Shown one piece after another: positions 44,948 to 54,636 of a stretch of 64,000 bases of DNA. Numbering within the stretch: the stretch's first letter is position 1; each line of letters begins with the position of its first letter. The notes beneath the pieces are model-generated. The model saw only the letters and a list, made by a program, of their open reading frames with translations. It searched no databases and had not been told where the DNA came from. The position numbers and the translations under genes are program-made. The stretch comes from Halothece sp. PCC 7418 (GTDB taxonomy: Bacteria; Cyanobacteriota; Cyanobacteriia; Cyanobacteriales; Rubidibacteraceae), in the NCBI RefSeq assembly GCF_000317635.1, contig NC_019779.1, positions 1,612,001-1,676,000 of the forward strand, given 5' to 3'.

Positions 44948-45265
44948 ATGACTATGAGGTTTGAAGACTTCACCAGCGCGATCGCGCAAGGAAAACCTTG
45001 TCCAAGTTCTTTACCCCCCGCCTTACAGGGGTTATGGATTGATCGACAAGGGAACTGGGATCAAGCCCATGAAATTGTCCAAGATGCAACTGATCAAGAT
45101 AGTGCATGGGTTCACGCCTATCTGCATCGAGAAGAAGGGGATCTCAGTAATGCTCGTTACTGGTACAGACGCGCAGGAAGACAACCCACTCAAATTAGCT
45201 TAACCGCAGAATGGGAAGAAATTGCTCAAGAACTTTGCTCTACAGCAATGACCAGCGATCAGTGA
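44948..45265 (+). CDS. Small conserved protein of unknown function between ureE and ureF
   Basis: A 105-residue helical protein with the pattern GNWDQAHEIVQDATDQDSAW then VHAYLHREEGDLSNARYWYR R, which suggests helical-hairpin repeats. I know similar sequences in other bacteria but not their role. Lying in the urease cluster does not itself show a urease function. It begins 33 bases after ureE. Confidence 0.7.
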   Translation: MTMRFEDFTSAIAQGKPCPSSLPPALQGLWIDRQGNWDQAHEIVQDATDQDSAWVHAYLHREEGDLSNARYWYRRAGRQPTQISLTAEWEEIAQELCSTAMTSDQ

Positions 45266-45276
45266 CCAGTGACCAA
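45254..45276. repeat. Short GACCAGT-type heptamer repeats
   Basis: GACCAGCGATCAGTGACCAGT then GACC run through the stop of the small gene at 45265. It is the same heptamer theme as at 6034 and 14984. A purine-rich stretch follows to 45340. Confidence 0.45.
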
Positions 45277-45359
45277 TTAGTTGTGGGGATGAGGTGAGGG
45301 GGAGTTAGGGCGAGGGGGAGAACCAAGAACAAATAACGAAGAATAAATAACGGAGAAGA

Positions 45360-46028
45360 GTGATTCTTAAACTTTTACAACTGTCTAGTTCTGCCTTACC
45401 TTTGGGGGCTTATAGTTACTCAGAAGGGCTAGAAACTGCCATTGAAACGCAAATGATTCAGGGAGAGGAAGGATTCAAACAATGGCTGCAAGATGAACTC
45501 TCTCACGGGGCGATTCGCTTAGAAACAGCGTTGATGTTGCGGGGATATCGCTGTTGGCAAAAAAAAGATTTAGAAGGCTTACAATACTGGAATCAGTGGG
45601 GAAGTGCGGTTAAAGAAACTGCGGAACTGCGAGAACAAAGTTGGCAAATGGGAAATACCCTCACCCGCTTACTACTGGCGTTAGATAGCAATCCTAAGTT
45701 AAAAGAGAGCTTGACAGCAGTTGGAAAACCTTGTAACAGCGCGATCGCGTTTGGAATCGGTGCAGCCAACTGGGAAATTGACGAATATTCCACTGTTTTG
45801 GGTTATCTTCACAGTTGGGCAACCAATTTGATTAATGCTGGTGTGAAATTAATTCCTCTCGGTCAAACCACAGGACAACAGTTATTATTGCAACTTCACG
45901 CTAATATTGAAACCACAGCAACAACGGTGTTGAATCTGGCTGATGATGAACTTTACACCTGTAGCTGGGGCTTAGGATTAGCTAGTATGCAGCATGAAAC
46001 CCAGTATAGTCGTTTGTTTCGCAGTTAA
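45360..46028 (+). CDS. ureF: Urease accessory protein UreF
   Basis: Scaffold and GTPase regulator of the UreDFG complex that loads nickel into urease. Typical UreF sequence: LLQLSSSALPLGAYSYSEGL at the start, WNQWGSAVKETAELREQSWQ in the middle, SAIAFGIGAANWEIDEYSTV later. It starts at GTG 45360 behind ACGGAGA. It converges with the acetyltransferase gene, overlapping by 4 bases. Confidence 0.93.
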   Translation: MILKLLQLSSSALPLGAYSYSEGLETAIETQMIQGEEGFKQWLQDELSHGAIRLETALMLRGYRCWQKKDLEGLQYWNQWGSAVKETAELREQSWQMGNTLTRLLLALDSNPKLKESLTAVGKPCNSAIAFGIGAANWEIDEYSTVLGYLHSWATNLINAGVKLIPLGQTTGQQLLLQLHANIETTATTVLNLADDELYTCSWGLGLASMQHETQYSRLFRS

Positions 46029-46492
46029 TGCTGAGGACGATAAACCATGATTGTAACGGGAAGTCTCAAGAGTGTTTTTGCCAGTTGAGACAGACCAAAT
46101 TTAAATTGCAGCGATCGTGGTAAGTTTTGCCAATTCACTGATACAAAGCCAAAACGAGCATAAAATTCAGCCAGTCTTTTTCCCAAACATTCTAGATAAA
46201 GAGGCTGGTTAGCTTGTGCAATCAGATGCTGAGTTAAAGCAGTTCCTAAAGCGCGATCGCGCCAAGGTTTCGCCACCACCAAACTTCCTAATTCTTGGGC
46301 ATCTCCAAAATTGCGTAACTGTCCACAAGCAATCACTTCTCCCTGATAGTCAATCACCCAGAATTGTTCCCAGCGTAACTGAGTGGGATCAAGTTTTGCA
46401 CTAAAAACTAATTTGCGGATACGCCATTGATCTTGCTGAGTGGCGCGACGCATGACGCATCCTGTGGGTAAGCAAGTGTGATCAACTGTCAT
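46025..46492 (-). CDS. GNAT-family N-acetyltransferase
   Basis: Acetyl-CoA-dependent acetyltransferase, substrate unknown. The acetyl-CoA-binding region VAKPWRDRALGTALTQHLIA is clear, after VIACGQLRNFGDAQELGSLV. At 155 residues it is a single domain. It is downstream of the hypothetical at 46493 with no gap, and interrupts the urease cluster on the opposite strand. Confidence 0.82.
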   Translation of the reverse strand: MTVDHTCLPTGCVMRRATQQDQWRIRKLVFSAKLDPTQLRWEQFWVIDYQGEVIACGQLRNFGDAQELGSLVVAKPWRDRALGTALTQHLIAQANQPLYLECLGKRLAEFYARFGFVSVNWQNLPRSLQFKFGLSQLAKTLLRLPVTIMVYRPQH

Positions 46493-46918
46493 TTATGAAC
46501 TCAATAACTTTTGCAGGGATTCGTCTTCGATTCCCATTTCCGCCATTGTGTCTTTTAAAGCCGTGCGAAAGCGATCCAAATCAGAAGCAAAGCCACAAAG
46601 TTGGGCAGCAGTAGCCACTCCTTTGGAGACATTCGCTTTAGCGCAATCAATTAATTCTTCACCTGTGAGGGGATGTTCCCCAGATAAAAGTTTTGCTTTG
46701 GAATCTCCCCAAAATGCGCTGAGAGTGCAAAATTGCTGATTTCCTTGCGTTTTAATTGACCAACGATAGAGAATCTCTGGGGATTGCGGATCAACTCCCA
46801 CCTCTAGGAGTTTCGCCCCCATATAGTAATTCATTTTCTTTAATTCTTGTTGTCTTGCTTCGAGAGGTTGGTCTTTGTTGATGGTACGTTCGAGATGTGC
46901 TTGCGTTGATTTCCCCAT
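46493..46918 (-). CDS. Conserved protein of unknown function
   Basis: A 141-residue, mostly helical soluble protein (MNYYMGAKLLEVGVDPQSPE ILYRWSIKTQ...LLSGEHPLTGEELIDCAKANVS). No motif is recognised. It abuts the acetyltransferase gene directly, so the pair is probably co-transcribed. Confidence 0.65.
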   Translation of the reverse strand: MGKSTQAHLERTINKDQPLEARQQELKKMNYYMGAKLLEVGVDPQSPEILYRWSIKTQGNQQFCTLSAFWGDSKAKLLSGEHPLTGEELIDCAKANVSKGVATAAQLCGFASDLDRFRTALKDTMAEMGIEDESLQKLLSS

Positions 46919-47002
46919 AGTTTAAATTTTCTATTCTCGATTAGGCTTGATGATTAGTTTAGCCATTGTTGTCAGGTTTCGCCAAAACAGCCAACGATTC
47001 AT

Positions 47003-47030
47003 CCCCCGTTAACCTCTGGTAGAACGGGGG
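47003..47030. terminator. CCCCCGTT/AACGGGGG hairpin
   Basis: An 8-bp perfect GC-rich stem with a 12-base loop, followed by TCTTCTCG on the plus strand. It lies between the divergent gene at 46918 and ureG and could be a terminator or a dispersed repeat; which is unclear. Confidence 0.45.
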
Positions 47031-47092
47031 TCTTCTCGTTGCATTAACATAAACAAGGGTAATGTAAAACTGACGTTTTGAAAAATCTCCAG

Positions 47093-47689
47093 ATGAATAC
47101 CTTACGAGTAGGAATTGCAGGACCCGTGGGATCAGGGAAAACGGCTTTGTTAGATGCGTTATGTAAAACCCTGCGCGATACGTATCAGGTGGCAGTTGTG
47201 ACCAATGATATTTATACTCAAGAAGATGCTCAGTTTTTAGTGAGATCAGAGGCTTTACCGCGCGATCGCGTTTTGGGAGTGGAAACCGGTGGCTGTCCCC
47301 ATACTGCCATCCGAGAAGATGCCAGCCTTAATTTATCAGCTATTGAACAATTAGAACAACAGTTTAACCCCCTTGAGTTACTGTTTGTGGAAAGTGGCGG
47401 GGATAATCTGGCTGCAACCTTTAGCCCAGAATTAGTCGATCTAACAATCTATGTGATTGATGTGGCTGCGGGTGATAAAATTCCTCGCAAAGGTGGACCG
47501 GGGATTACGAAATCGGATCTGTTAGTGATTAATAAAATTGATTTAGCCCCTTATGTTGGTGCGGATCTCTCGGTGATGGAACGAGATGCGAAAAAGATGC
47601 GCGGAGATAAACCGTTTGTTTTTACTAACTTAAAAATACAGCAAGGATTAAAAACAGTACAAGATTTTCTTCGTTCTCACCTGATTTAA
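47093..47689 (+). CDS. ureG: Urease accessory GTPase UreG
   Basis: Hydrolyses GTP to drive nickel insertion into urease. The P-loop [16 protein letters not shown] opens the protein, followed by [11 protein letters not shown], the metal-binding CPH in [29 protein letters not shown] and NKIDLAP. ATG 47093 matches the usual [17 protein letters not shown] start; an upstream TTG is rejected. ureD follows by 32 bases. Confidence 0.96.
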   Translation: MNTLRVGIAGPVGSGKTALLDALCKTLRDTYQVAVVTNDIYTQEDAQFLVRSEALPRDRVLGVETGGCPHTAIREDASLNLSAIEQLEQQFNPLELLFVESGGDNLAATFSPELVDLTIYVIDVAAGDKIPRKGGPGITKSDLLVINKIDLAPYVGADLSVMERDAKKMRGDKPFVFTNLKIQQGLKTVQDFLRSHLI

Positions 47690-47721
47690 AACATTTACAG
47701 TACACTTCAGATCAGAAATTA

Positions 47722-48573
47722 ATGCTAGCAACTCCTGTCAAAACAGCTTCCAGATGGCATGGTCAGCTAAAACTTGTCTATCAACAGCGAGACAACAAGA
47801 CACAGCCCCGAGAAACTTACGCCCAAGCCCCTTATAAACTCCAGCGTCCGTTTTATCCGCAAGGGGAACAAACTTGTTATACCACAATTCTTCACACGGC
47901 GGGGGGAATGGTGGGTGGGGATCAACTTTCTCAGTCGATTCAGTTACAACCTAAAACTCATGCTGTCATTACCACCGCAGCAGCAAGTAAAATTTATCGG
48001 AGTAATGGTTTAACCGCCTCTCAAACCGTCGATATTGAGGTCGGGGAAAACGCTTGCTTAGAATATCTCCCCCGAGAAACAATTGTTTTTAAGGGCGCAC
48101 AATATCAGCAACAGTTAAACGTTAATCTTGCTTCTACCGCCACTTGGTTAGGCTGGGAAATTGTCCGCTTTGGTCGTTCCGCCAGAGGAGAACAGTTTTT
48201 GCAAGGAGAAGCGCGATCGCGCACCGAAATCTGGCAAAATGGACAATTACTCTGGGTCGATTGTCCGTGGCTATCAGGAGACAAAAATATTTTAGACAGT
48301 CCTCACGGTTTAGGAGGCTATCCCTTAGTGGGAACACTTGTCTGGTTCGGAAAACCTGTCCCTCCAGAAATCATCGCAGCCGTCCGAAATTTATGGGATG
48401 AAAGCGGTAACCTTGGAGAAGCAGGAACAACCGCTTTAATGTCTGGATTATTGTGTCGATATCGGGGAAATTCTCGCGCTGAGGTGATAAACTGGTTTAC
48501 AAATATTTGGCGATTAATGCGTCAATTCGACGGAAAAGAACCACCTGTTACGCCTCGGGTTTGGCAGGTTTAA
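47722..48573 (+). CDS. ureD: Urease accessory protein UreD
   Basis: Scaffold (UreD/UreH) that binds the urease apoprotein with UreF and UreG. The 283-residue protein has the usual LHTAGGMVGGDQLSQSIQLQ, AVITTAAASKIYRSNG and YLPRETIVFKGAQYQQ. It lies between ureG and ureA, all on one strand and closely packed. Confidence 0.93.
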   Translation: MLATPVKTASRWHGQLKLVYQQRDNKTQPRETYAQAPYKLQRPFYPQGEQTCYTTILHTAGGMVGGDQLSQSIQLQPKTHAVITTAAASKIYRSNGLTASQTVDIEVGENACLEYLPRETIVFKGAQYQQQLNVNLASTATWLGWEIVRFGRSARGEQFLQGEARSRTEIWQNGQLLWVDCPWLSGDKNILDSPHGLGGYPLVGTLVWFGKPVPPEIIAAVRNLWDESGNLGEAGTTALMSGLLCRYRGNSRAEVINWFTNIWRLMRQFDGKEPPVTPRVWQV

Positions 48574-48600
48574 CGATGCAGTTTTTTCATTAATTTTTCT

Positions 48601-48903
48601 ATGCAACTTTCACCTCAAGAAAAAGATAAATTATCCATTTTCACGGCTGCACTTCTTGCAGAAAGACGAAAGGAAAAAGGACTCAAACTCAACTATCCCG
48701 AAGCGGTGGCTTACATTTCCGCAGGACTGTTAGAAGGAGCGCGAGAAGGGCGTTCTGTTGCAGATTTAATGAGTTATGGCAAAACATTGCTTACCCGTGA
48801 TGATGTCATGGAAGGAATTCCCGAAATGGTGGATGAAGTACAAGTTGAAGCAACCTTTCCTGATGGCACAAAATTAGTAACGGTTCACAATCCAATTATT
48901 TAA
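48601..48903 (+). CDS. ureA: Urease gamma subunit
   Basis: Smallest structural subunit of urease. 100 residues, beginning [20 protein letters not shown] and containing [20 protein letters not shown] and [20 protein letters not shown]. It starts 27 bases after ureD and is followed by ureB with a 14-base gap. Confidence 0.96.
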   Translation: MQLSPQEKDKLSIFTAALLAERRKEKGLKLNYPEAVAYISAGLLEGAREGRSVADLMSYGKTLLTRDDVMEGIPEMVDEVQVEATFPDGTKLVTVHNPII

Positions 48904-48917
48904 AAGAGCAGGGAATC

Positions 48918-49223
48918 ATGATACCAGGAGAAATGCAAATTCAATCAGGAGAAATTGAACTCAATGCGGGTCGCCCCAGTGTTAAAATAAAAGTAGGGAA
49001 TAGCGGGGATCGACCGATTCAAGTCGGATCACATTTCCATTTTTATGAAGTGAATTCTGCGCTTAATTTTGACCGTGAACAAGCCAAAGGAATGCGGTTA
49101 GATATTCCAGCAGGGACTGCGGTTCGTTTTGAACCAGGGGATGAAAAAGAAGTGCAATTAGTGGCTTTAGCGGGACGCAGAGAAGTTTATGGTTTTAATA
49201 ATCGTATTAACGGCAAACTTTAA
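48918..49223 (+). CDS. ureB: Urease beta subunit
   Basis: Structural subunit, 101 residues: [40 protein letters not shown], and [31 protein letters not shown] precedes the start. Downstream, a family A mobile element separates it from ureC. Confidence 0.96.
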   Translation: MIPGEMQIQSGEIELNAGRPSVKIKVGNSGDRPIQVGSHFHFYEVNSALNFDREQAKGMRLDIPAGTAVRFEPGDEKEVQLVALAGRREVYGFNNRINGKL

Positions 49224-49228
49224 TTGCT

Positions 49229-49365
49229 TATAGCACTTCCCAATCTCATGAGGTACATTCTAAATTTTGGTTCTTTGTTCTTCGTTATTTGTTGGTTGTT
49301 AATCAATGAACCATGAACATCCACCAACTCGCATTACGTACCTCAACCAACTAGGAAACGCTATA
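49229..49365. mobile_element. MITE-like element family A, copy 3, between ureB and ureC
   Basis: Inverted ends: TATAGCACTTCCCAATCTCA then TGAGGTACATTCTAA at the left; at the right, in reverse, TATAGCGTTTCCTAGTTGGT then TGAGGTACG. The interior shares TTGTTCTTCGTTATTTGTTG and AATCAATGAACCATGAACAT with copy 1. It starts 6 bases after the ureB stop and ends 15 bases before the ureC start. No clear target duplication remains. Confidence 0.7.
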
Positions 49366-49380
49366 AATAAGGAGAAAAAT

Positions 49381-51099
49381 ATGAGTTACCGAATGGATCG
49401 CCGTGCTTACGCTGAAACTTTTGGTCCGACAGTGGGCGATCGCGTGCGTTTGGCGGATACGGAATTATTCATTGAAGTGGAACAAGATCTTACCACCTAT
49501 GGCGAAGAAGTGAAGTTTGGGGGCGGAAAAGTCATCCGCGATGGCATGGGACAATCGCCAATTTCTCGTGCTGATGGTGCAGTAGATGTAGTGATTACTA
49601 ACGCCCTCATTCTCGATTGGTGGGGGATTGTGAAAGCAGATGTGGGGATTAAAGATGGTCGCATTTTCAAAATTGGGAAAGCAGGAAATCCCTACATTCA
49701 AGATAATGTCGATATTATTATCGGTCCCAGTACCGAAGCAGTGGCGGGAGAAGGACTGATCCTCACGGCTGGCGGAATTGACAGTCATATTCACTTTATT
49801 TGTCCGCAACTGATTGAAACCGCGATCGCGTCTGGAATAACGACGATGTTTGGCGGTGGAACTGGACCCGCAACGGGAACGAATGCAACCACTTGCACCC
49901 CTGGATCATGGAATCTGGGCTGGATGTTACAAGCAGCAGAAGCCTTCCCCGTGAATTTAGGCTTTTTCGGGAAAGGAAATAGCGCCCAACCGCAAGGGAT
50001 TGAAGAACAGATCATTGCAGGCGCAATGGGCTTAAAACTCCATGAAGACTGGGGAACCACACCATCCTCGATTGATACCTGTCTCTCGGTGGCGGATCGC
50101 TACGATGTGCAAGTTGCCATCCATACCGACACCCTCAACGAAGCGGGGTTTGTGGAAGATACCATTAACGCCTTCAAAAATCGCGCTATCCACACCTATC
50201 ACACCGAAGGCGCGGGTGGCGGTCATGCGCCAGATATTATCAAAGTTTGCGGTCAAAGTAATGTTTTACCCTCTTCTACCAATCCCACCCGCCCTTACAC
50301 CACCAACACCCTAGAAGAACATTTGGATATGTTGATGGTGTGTCATCACCTCGATCCCAATATTCCCGAAGATGTGGCGTTTGCTGAATCACGGATTCGC
50401 AGAGAAACCATTGCAGCCGAAGATATCTTACATGATTTAGGCGCATTCAGCGCGATCGCGTCCGATTCCCAAGCCATGGGGCGTGTCGGGGAAACCATTA
50501 TTCGCACTTGGCAAACCGCCCACAAAATGAAACTACAACGGGGTTTACTTCCCTCACCAGACAATAGCAGCGAAACCCATGACAACTTCCGCGCCAAGCG
50601 ATACGTTGCCAAATATACGATTAACTCCGCCATTATGCACGGAATCGCCCATGAAGTGGGTTCGATTGAAGAAGGGAAACTCGCCGACTTGTGTCTCTGG
50701 AAGCCCAGTTGTTTTGGAGTCAAACCTGAGATCATTATGAAAGGGGGCGCGATCGCGTATGCCCAAATGGGAGACGCAAACGCCAGTATCCCCACCCCAC
50801 AGCCCATCGAGATGCGACCCATGTTCGCCAGTTATGGGAAAGCACTTGCGACAACCTCTCTCACCTTTGTTTCTCAAGCGGGAATGGAAGCCAACATTGG
50901 ACAACAACTGGGTTTAGAAAAAACTTTAGTCCCTGTCCGAAATACCCGTACTATTGGCAAAGCGGAGATGAAATGTAATAATGCACTCCCTCACATTGAA
51001 GTAGATTCCGAAACCTATGAAGTGCGAGCAGATGGAGAACTTTTAACCTGTGAACCCGCTACCACTTTACCGATGGCGCAAAGGTATTTCTTGTTTTAG
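49381..51099 (+). CDS. ureC: Urease alpha (catalytic) subunit
   Basis: Hydrolyses urea to ammonia and carbamate at a dinickel centre. Nickel and active-site residues are in place: HIHFICP, the carbamylated Lys in [35 protein letters not shown] and the catalytic His in [15 protein letters not shown], with [11 protein letters not shown] near it. ATG 49381 follows AAGGAGA; an upstream in-frame start at 49306 lies inside the mobile element and is rejected. 572 residues, normal length. Confidence 0.97.
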   Translation: MSYRMDRRAYAETFGPTVGDRVRLADTELFIEVEQDLTTYGEEVKFGGGKVIRDGMGQSPISRADGAVDVVITNALILDWWGIVKADVGIKDGRIFKIGKAGNPYIQDNVDIIIGPSTEAVAGEGLILTAGGIDSHIHFICPQLIETAIASGITTMFGGGTGPATGTNATTCTPGSWNLGWMLQAAEAFPVNLGFFGKGNSAQPQGIEEQIIAGAMGLKLHEDWGTTPSSIDTCLSVADRYDVQVAIHTDTLNEAGFVEDTINAFKNRAIHTYHTEGAGGGHAPDIIKVCGQSNVLPSSTNPTRPYTTNTLEEHLDMLMVCHHLDPNIPEDVAFAESRIRRETIAAEDILHDLGAFSAIASDSQAMGRVGETIIRTWQTAHKMKLQRGLLPSPDNSSETHDNFRAKRYVAKYTINSAIMHGIAHEVGSIEEGKLADLCLWKPSCFGVKPEIIMKGGAIAYAQMGDANASIPTPQPIEMRPMFASYGKALATTSLTFVSQAGMEANIGQQLGLEKTLVPVRNTRTIGKAEMKCNNALPHIEVDSETYEVRADGELLTCEPATTLPMAQRYFLF

Positions 51100-51187
51100 C
51101 CTCTGCTGGAGTGAACTTCTATCATTCCTGCAGAGAATCAGGTGAAGCCAGCCCAAGTGCCGATCGCGCTGCTTTTAAGCATCTTGG

Positions 51188-52756
51188 CTAATTTTGGTCT
51201 TGTAAGACTTCTGGTAATAATAAAGGCGGTGGATCACTTAAAAATCCGCTCTGCACAAACGCAGAATAAATCCCTGTTTCCATCGCAATCAGTTCTCGTT
51301 TCAGTTGTTCGTTAGCGACTTTTTTCAGAGAAGGATTCTTGTTAGCGTAATCTTCAATTTGTTGTTCTAATCGTTCTAATTCTTCCTGTACGCAATCTCG
51401 ATATTTATGAAATCGAGGATCAACTTCCCACCGTTGGGTTATTTCTTCTTCCTTGAGATGGGTCAAAATTTGTTTTAGAGCAACCGTCCGCGCAATCAGT
51501 TGTAAATACTTTTCTTGCAAATGTTCTTCGTATAAAAAGCCAAGTTGTTTGAGTAACCATTTACTACTTAAACCTTGCACCAGCAGGGTGAATAAAACCA
51601 CCCCAAAAACAACCGCTTCTAAGGTTTGGCTTTGCACTAAAACAATGGGAACACTTAAGGCTAACGCGATGGAAATTGACCCCCGTAAACCCGACCACCA
51701 TAAAACGGTTTGCTCATCTAAACTGATATTACTGTACTGGAATTTATTACCGAAGTAGCTCGTGCCATAAATCGCGATCGCGCGCATGGCGACTACAGTA
51801 ATAATCGCAATGCCAATGGGATAAATATTTGCCCCAAGATTACTAAAGTTGATCTTGTCACCAATGAGTAAGAAAACAATGGAATTGACGAGGAAAGCAA
51901 CAAAGGCTAAAAACTCAGAAAGCACTTGTTTTTTATGAGGATTCATCTCGGAAACACCGTAAGTACCAAGGATTAAGCCAGTGACAATCACTGCAACCAC
52001 ACCTGATCCACCGAGTTCTTCTGTAAACAAATATGTCCCATAAGAAGCAATCAGTAGTAAGGAACGTCCTAAAAATCTTAAATCAGAACGGTGAATTAGA
52101 TAGGAAAAAATGAGTCCAATCATTCCGCCCATGAGTAAACCAATGCCAGCTAAAGTCGCAACATTTCCCAGCAAAGCAATGAGATTAACTTGGGTTAAAT
52201 CTAAATCGGTGGGCAAATCCATTAATAAAACAAATGCCCCAATCGCGATCGCGACGTTAAATAAATTTTCCCCATCTGTCAGGGCAACTAAACGCTGATT
52301 CACTCCTAAACGTCCAAATAAAGCTGTAATTGGAGCGGGTGCTGTTGCGGATAAACTTGCTCCTGTGAGAAGAGCAATTAAAGGAGAAATATTAGTGAAA
52401 GTGGTCAGAGTAATTGTCACCCCAGTAATGGTGAGGAAAACCCCAATTGCTGCACAGAGAAAAACGATGTTAATATCATGTTTGACTAAAGACCAATTTA
52501 AATCTAGAGCCGTTTTCAGCAATAAGGGAGGGAGGAAAATAAACAGAGTCACTTCTGGCGGAACATTAATTAAACGCACGTCAAGTAAGGCTAAAATTAA
52601 CCCGACAATGACGAGAAGAAGTGTGTAAGGAATATCGCGGAAGCGTGGAAAAGAACGAGACAAAGTTGCTACCGCTAACGAAACAGAAAGAACCAGTAAA
52701 AACTGTTTCAAATGTTCCTGTAAGGGAGCTTCGCCCACTACATTTTCGAGTGCCAT
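51188..52756 (-). CDS. Na+/H+ antiporter, CPA1 (NhaP/NhaS) family
   Basis: Exchanges sodium (or potassium) for protons across the membrane, for salt and pH balance. About twelve spans in the first 400 residues, with conserved LTGASLSATAPAPITALFG and LTDGENLFNVAIAIGAFVLL acidic segments and GLRGSISIALALS. A ~115-residue cytoplasmic tail follows (QRWEVDPRFHKYRDCVQEEL). Which nha paralogue it is cannot be told. Confidence 0.88.
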   Translation of the reverse strand: MALENVVGEAPLQEHLKQFLLVLSVSLAVATLSRSFPRFRDIPYTLLLVIVGLILALLDVRLINVPPEVTLFIFLPPLLLKTALDLNWSLVKHDINIVFLCAAIGVFLTITGVTITLTTFTNISPLIALLTGASLSATAPAPITALFGRLGVNQRLVALTDGENLFNVAIAIGAFVLLMDLPTDLDLTQVNLIALLGNVATLAGIGLLMGGMIGLIFSYLIHRSDLRFLGRSLLLIASYGTYLFTEELGGSGVVAVIVTGLILGTYGVSEMNPHKKQVLSEFLAFVAFLVNSIVFLLIGDKINFSNLGANIYPIGIAIITVVAMRAIAIYGTSYFGNKFQYSNISLDEQTVLWWSGLRGSISIALALSVPIVLVQSQTLEAVVFGVVLFTLLVQGLSSKWLLKQLGFLYEEHLQEKYLQLIARTVALKQILTHLKEEEITQRWEVDPRFHKYRDCVQEELERLEQQIEDYANKNPSLKKVANEQLKRELIAMETGIYSAFVQSGFLSDPPPLLLPEVLQDQN

Positions 52757-52991
52757 AAGATTAGGGTGGAGTTAAGGAGTAAGAACGGGAATGCAACTAA
52801 AAAAGGTAAGAATTGACAATTCATTATTGGCAACTTCTTCAGATTAAGGAAAATTAAACCTCAACTTAAATGAAGTTGAAATCATGAATTCCTTAATTTC
52901 TTTTCTAAGCGGAGGTGAATCTTTTATGGTGAGGTTTCAGTTAGAAATGCCAGGTGCAAACCCCTTGGCTTTCCAACTGCATCAATCAATC

Positions 52992-53024
52992 GTCTCCTCA
53001 GTTCAGCACTATAAAGTAGGAGAC
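52992..53024 (+). promoter_or_regulatory. Hairpin GTCTCCT/AGGAGAC covering a ribosome-binding site
   Basis: A perfect 7-bp stem (52992-52998 with 53018-53024) around a 19-base loop. The 3' arm holds AGGAG, the ribosome-binding site of the 41-codon frame starting at GTG 53030. Folding would block translation, as in attenuators or thermosensors; no ligand is suggested by the sequence. Confidence 0.45.
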
Positions 53025-53029
53025 TCGCT

Positions 53030-53155
53030 GTGTCACCTAACAAAAGAGAGAAAGTGCAAGAGCATGATCAGTTTTATCAAGCTCTCACTACTATTAAAAC
53101 AATATTAAAACAAATTTTACTAATTTTGAAAGCAACTTTTTGCCAACTTGCCTAA
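53030..53155 (+). CDS. Candidate 41-residue small protein upstream of rimB
   Basis: GTG 53030 lies 7 bases after AGGAG. The product starts MSPNKREKVQEHDQFYQALT, is charged at first and then hydrophobic-helical (TIKTILKQILLILKATFCQL A), like a small membrane-binding peptide. It ends 52 bases before the rimB start. No relative is known to me, and a chance frame is possible, but start, ribosome-binding site and hydrophobic pattern together argue for it. Confidence 0.4.
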   Translation: MSPNKREKVQEHDQFYQALTTIKTILKQILLILKATFCQLA

Positions 53156-53207
53156 TAATAATCGGAGTATGATTACTTAATCTCTAGCCAGAGGATAAGA
53201 ATTGCCA

Positions 53208-53660
53208 ATGAGTTCATCTAGAAAACTACCATTAATTGGTTGGCGTGAGGTGATTGCTCTTCCCAAACTTAACATCCCAGAAGTTAAAGCCAAAATTGAT
53301 ACGGGGGCGCGATCATCGGCACTCCATGCTTACGCGATCGCGCATTATCATGATCAAGGGGAAGCCATGATTCGGTTTTGGGTTCATCCCTATCAAAAAA
53401 ATACGCAATACAGCATTGAAGCAGAAGCCAAACTGATTGAAATGCGAGAGGTTCGTAATTCTGGGGGGATTGCTCAATTGCGTCCAGTTGTTGAGACCAT
53501 AGTAGAATTAGGCGAGAAGCAATGGTCAATTGAACTCACCTTAACCAACCGCGATGTCATGGGGTTTCGGATGCTTTTAGGTCGTCAAGCCGTGCGAAAC
53601 CACTTTTTAGTAGATCCAGGACAATCTTATCTGCAAAGCCAAGCCATAAAACGCAAATGA
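53208..53660 (+). CDS. rimB: RimB-like retropepsin-fold protease (ATP-dependent zinc protease family)
   Basis: Small aspartic-protease-fold enzyme, known to remove or trim RimK-added glutamates on S6 in related systems. [20 protein letters not shown] holds the DTGA active-site-like motif; [21 protein letters not shown] is the typical family C-terminus. ATG 53208 follows AGAGGA; a TTG at 53202 is rejected. It overlaps rimK by 4 bases (ATGA). Confidence 0.85.
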   Translation: MSSSRKLPLIGWREVIALPKLNIPEVKAKIDTGARSSALHAYAIAHYHDQGEAMIRFWVHPYQKNTQYSIEAEAKLIEMREVRNSGGIAQLRPVVETIVELGEKQWSIELTLTNRDVMGFRMLLGRQAVRNHFLVDPGQSYLQSQAIKRK

Positions 53661-54562
53661 AACTAGCCATTCTGTCACAAGATGCGTCTCTCTATTCCAC
53701 ACGCAGATTACAAGAAGCAGCAACCGAACGAGAACATGATGTGCAAGTCATTAACTATCTTCGCTGCTATATGAATATTACCTCCCACAAACCGAGTGTG
53801 GTGTATCAAGGAAAACCATTAGAAGAATACGACGCAGTGATTCCGAGAATTGGTGCTTCTCGAACCTTCTATGGCACAGCAGTAGTGAGACAATTTGAAC
53901 TGATGGGAGTCTTTAGTGCCAATGAATCGCAAGCCATCTCGCGATCGCGCGACAAACTACGCTGTTTACAAATTCTCGCCCGTGAAGGGATCGGACTTCC
54001 CGTCACAGGTTTCGCCCACGCCACCCAAGACATTGATGGACTCATTGAAACCGTTGGCGGTGCTCCCTTGGTGATTAAATTATTAGAAGGCACACAAGGC
54101 ATTGGCGTTGTCTTAGCAGAAACCCATCAAGCAGCAAAATCAGTTATTGAGGCGTTTCGCGGACTAGAGGCAAATATTCTCGTGCAAGAATACATTAAAG
54201 AAGCAAAAGGGGCTGACGTGCGTTGTTTTGTTATCGGTGGAAAAGTGATTGCAGCGATGAAGCGTCAAGGCGCAGAAGGAGAGTTTCGGTCTAATCTGCA
54301 TCGTGGGGGAAAAGCGGAAAAAGTTAAACTCACCCCAGAAGAAAGAAGCACCGCCGTGCGTTCCGTAAAAGCCATGGGATTACGAGTCGCTGGGGTGGAT
54401 CTCTTACGATCCAATCATGGTCCGGTGGTTATGGAGGTCAATTCTTCTCCAGGTTTAGAAGGGATTGAAAAAGCCACTGGAATGGATGTTGCGGGAAAAA
54501 TCATCGAATATATCCAGAAAAATGCCATTCCCAACAAACTCAGCGATCGTATCCCGTATTAG
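53657..54562 (+). CDS. rimK: Ribosomal protein S6 glutamate ligase
   Basis: ATP-grasp ligase that adds glutamates to the C-terminus of ribosomal protein S6. The ATP-grasp motifs are present: [78 protein letters not shown] and [19 protein letters not shown]. 301 residues, standard length. It overlaps rimB by 4 bases and is followed by a deacylase-like gene. Confidence 0.93.
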   Translation: MKLAILSQDASLYSTRRLQEAATEREHDVQVINYLRCYMNITSHKPSVVYQGKPLEEYDAVIPRIGASRTFYGTAVVRQFELMGVFSANESQAISRSRDKLRCLQILAREGIGLPVTGFAHATQDIDGLIETVGGAPLVIKLLEGTQGIGVVLAETHQAAKSVIEAFRGLEANILVQEYIKEAKGADVRCFVIGGKVIAAMKRQGAEGEFRSNLHRGGKAEKVKLTPEERSTAVRSVKAMGLRVAGVDLLRSNHGPVVMEVNSSPGLEGIEKATGMDVAGKIIEYIQKNAIPNKLSDRIPY

Positions 54563-54570
54563 ACAGTTAC

Positions 54571-54634
54571 CAGTTAGCAACTTCCTAATGACCAATGACT
54601 AATGACTAATGACTAATGACCAATGACTAACCAA
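54571..54634. repeat. Heptamer repeats CCAATGA/CTAATGA after rimK
   Basis: Five or so ATGACTA/ATGACCA units run from shortly after the rimK stop to the start of the next gene. They match, in reverse, the heptamers at 14984-15145. Confidence 0.7.
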
Positions 54635-54636
54635 GA

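Larger units (their letters stand above)
52757..53207 (+). other. Intergenic leader before rimB containing paired arms
   Basis: Apart from the small open reading frame and hairpin listed next, this 450-base stretch carries only an outer pair AGGTGA (52913-52918) and TCACCT (53033-53038). The rest is AT-rich and unassigned. Confidence 0.35.

Noticed and set aside
52980-53040. Resemblance to the glutamine riboswitch (GTTCA..AAGTAGG).
   Set aside because: The GAAGGAACGC closing part and the P1 pairing are missing, so only two short pieces match.
52884-53108. 74-codon open frame before rimB.
   Set aside because: No ribosome-binding site at its start and no recognisable content; the 53030 frame has better support.
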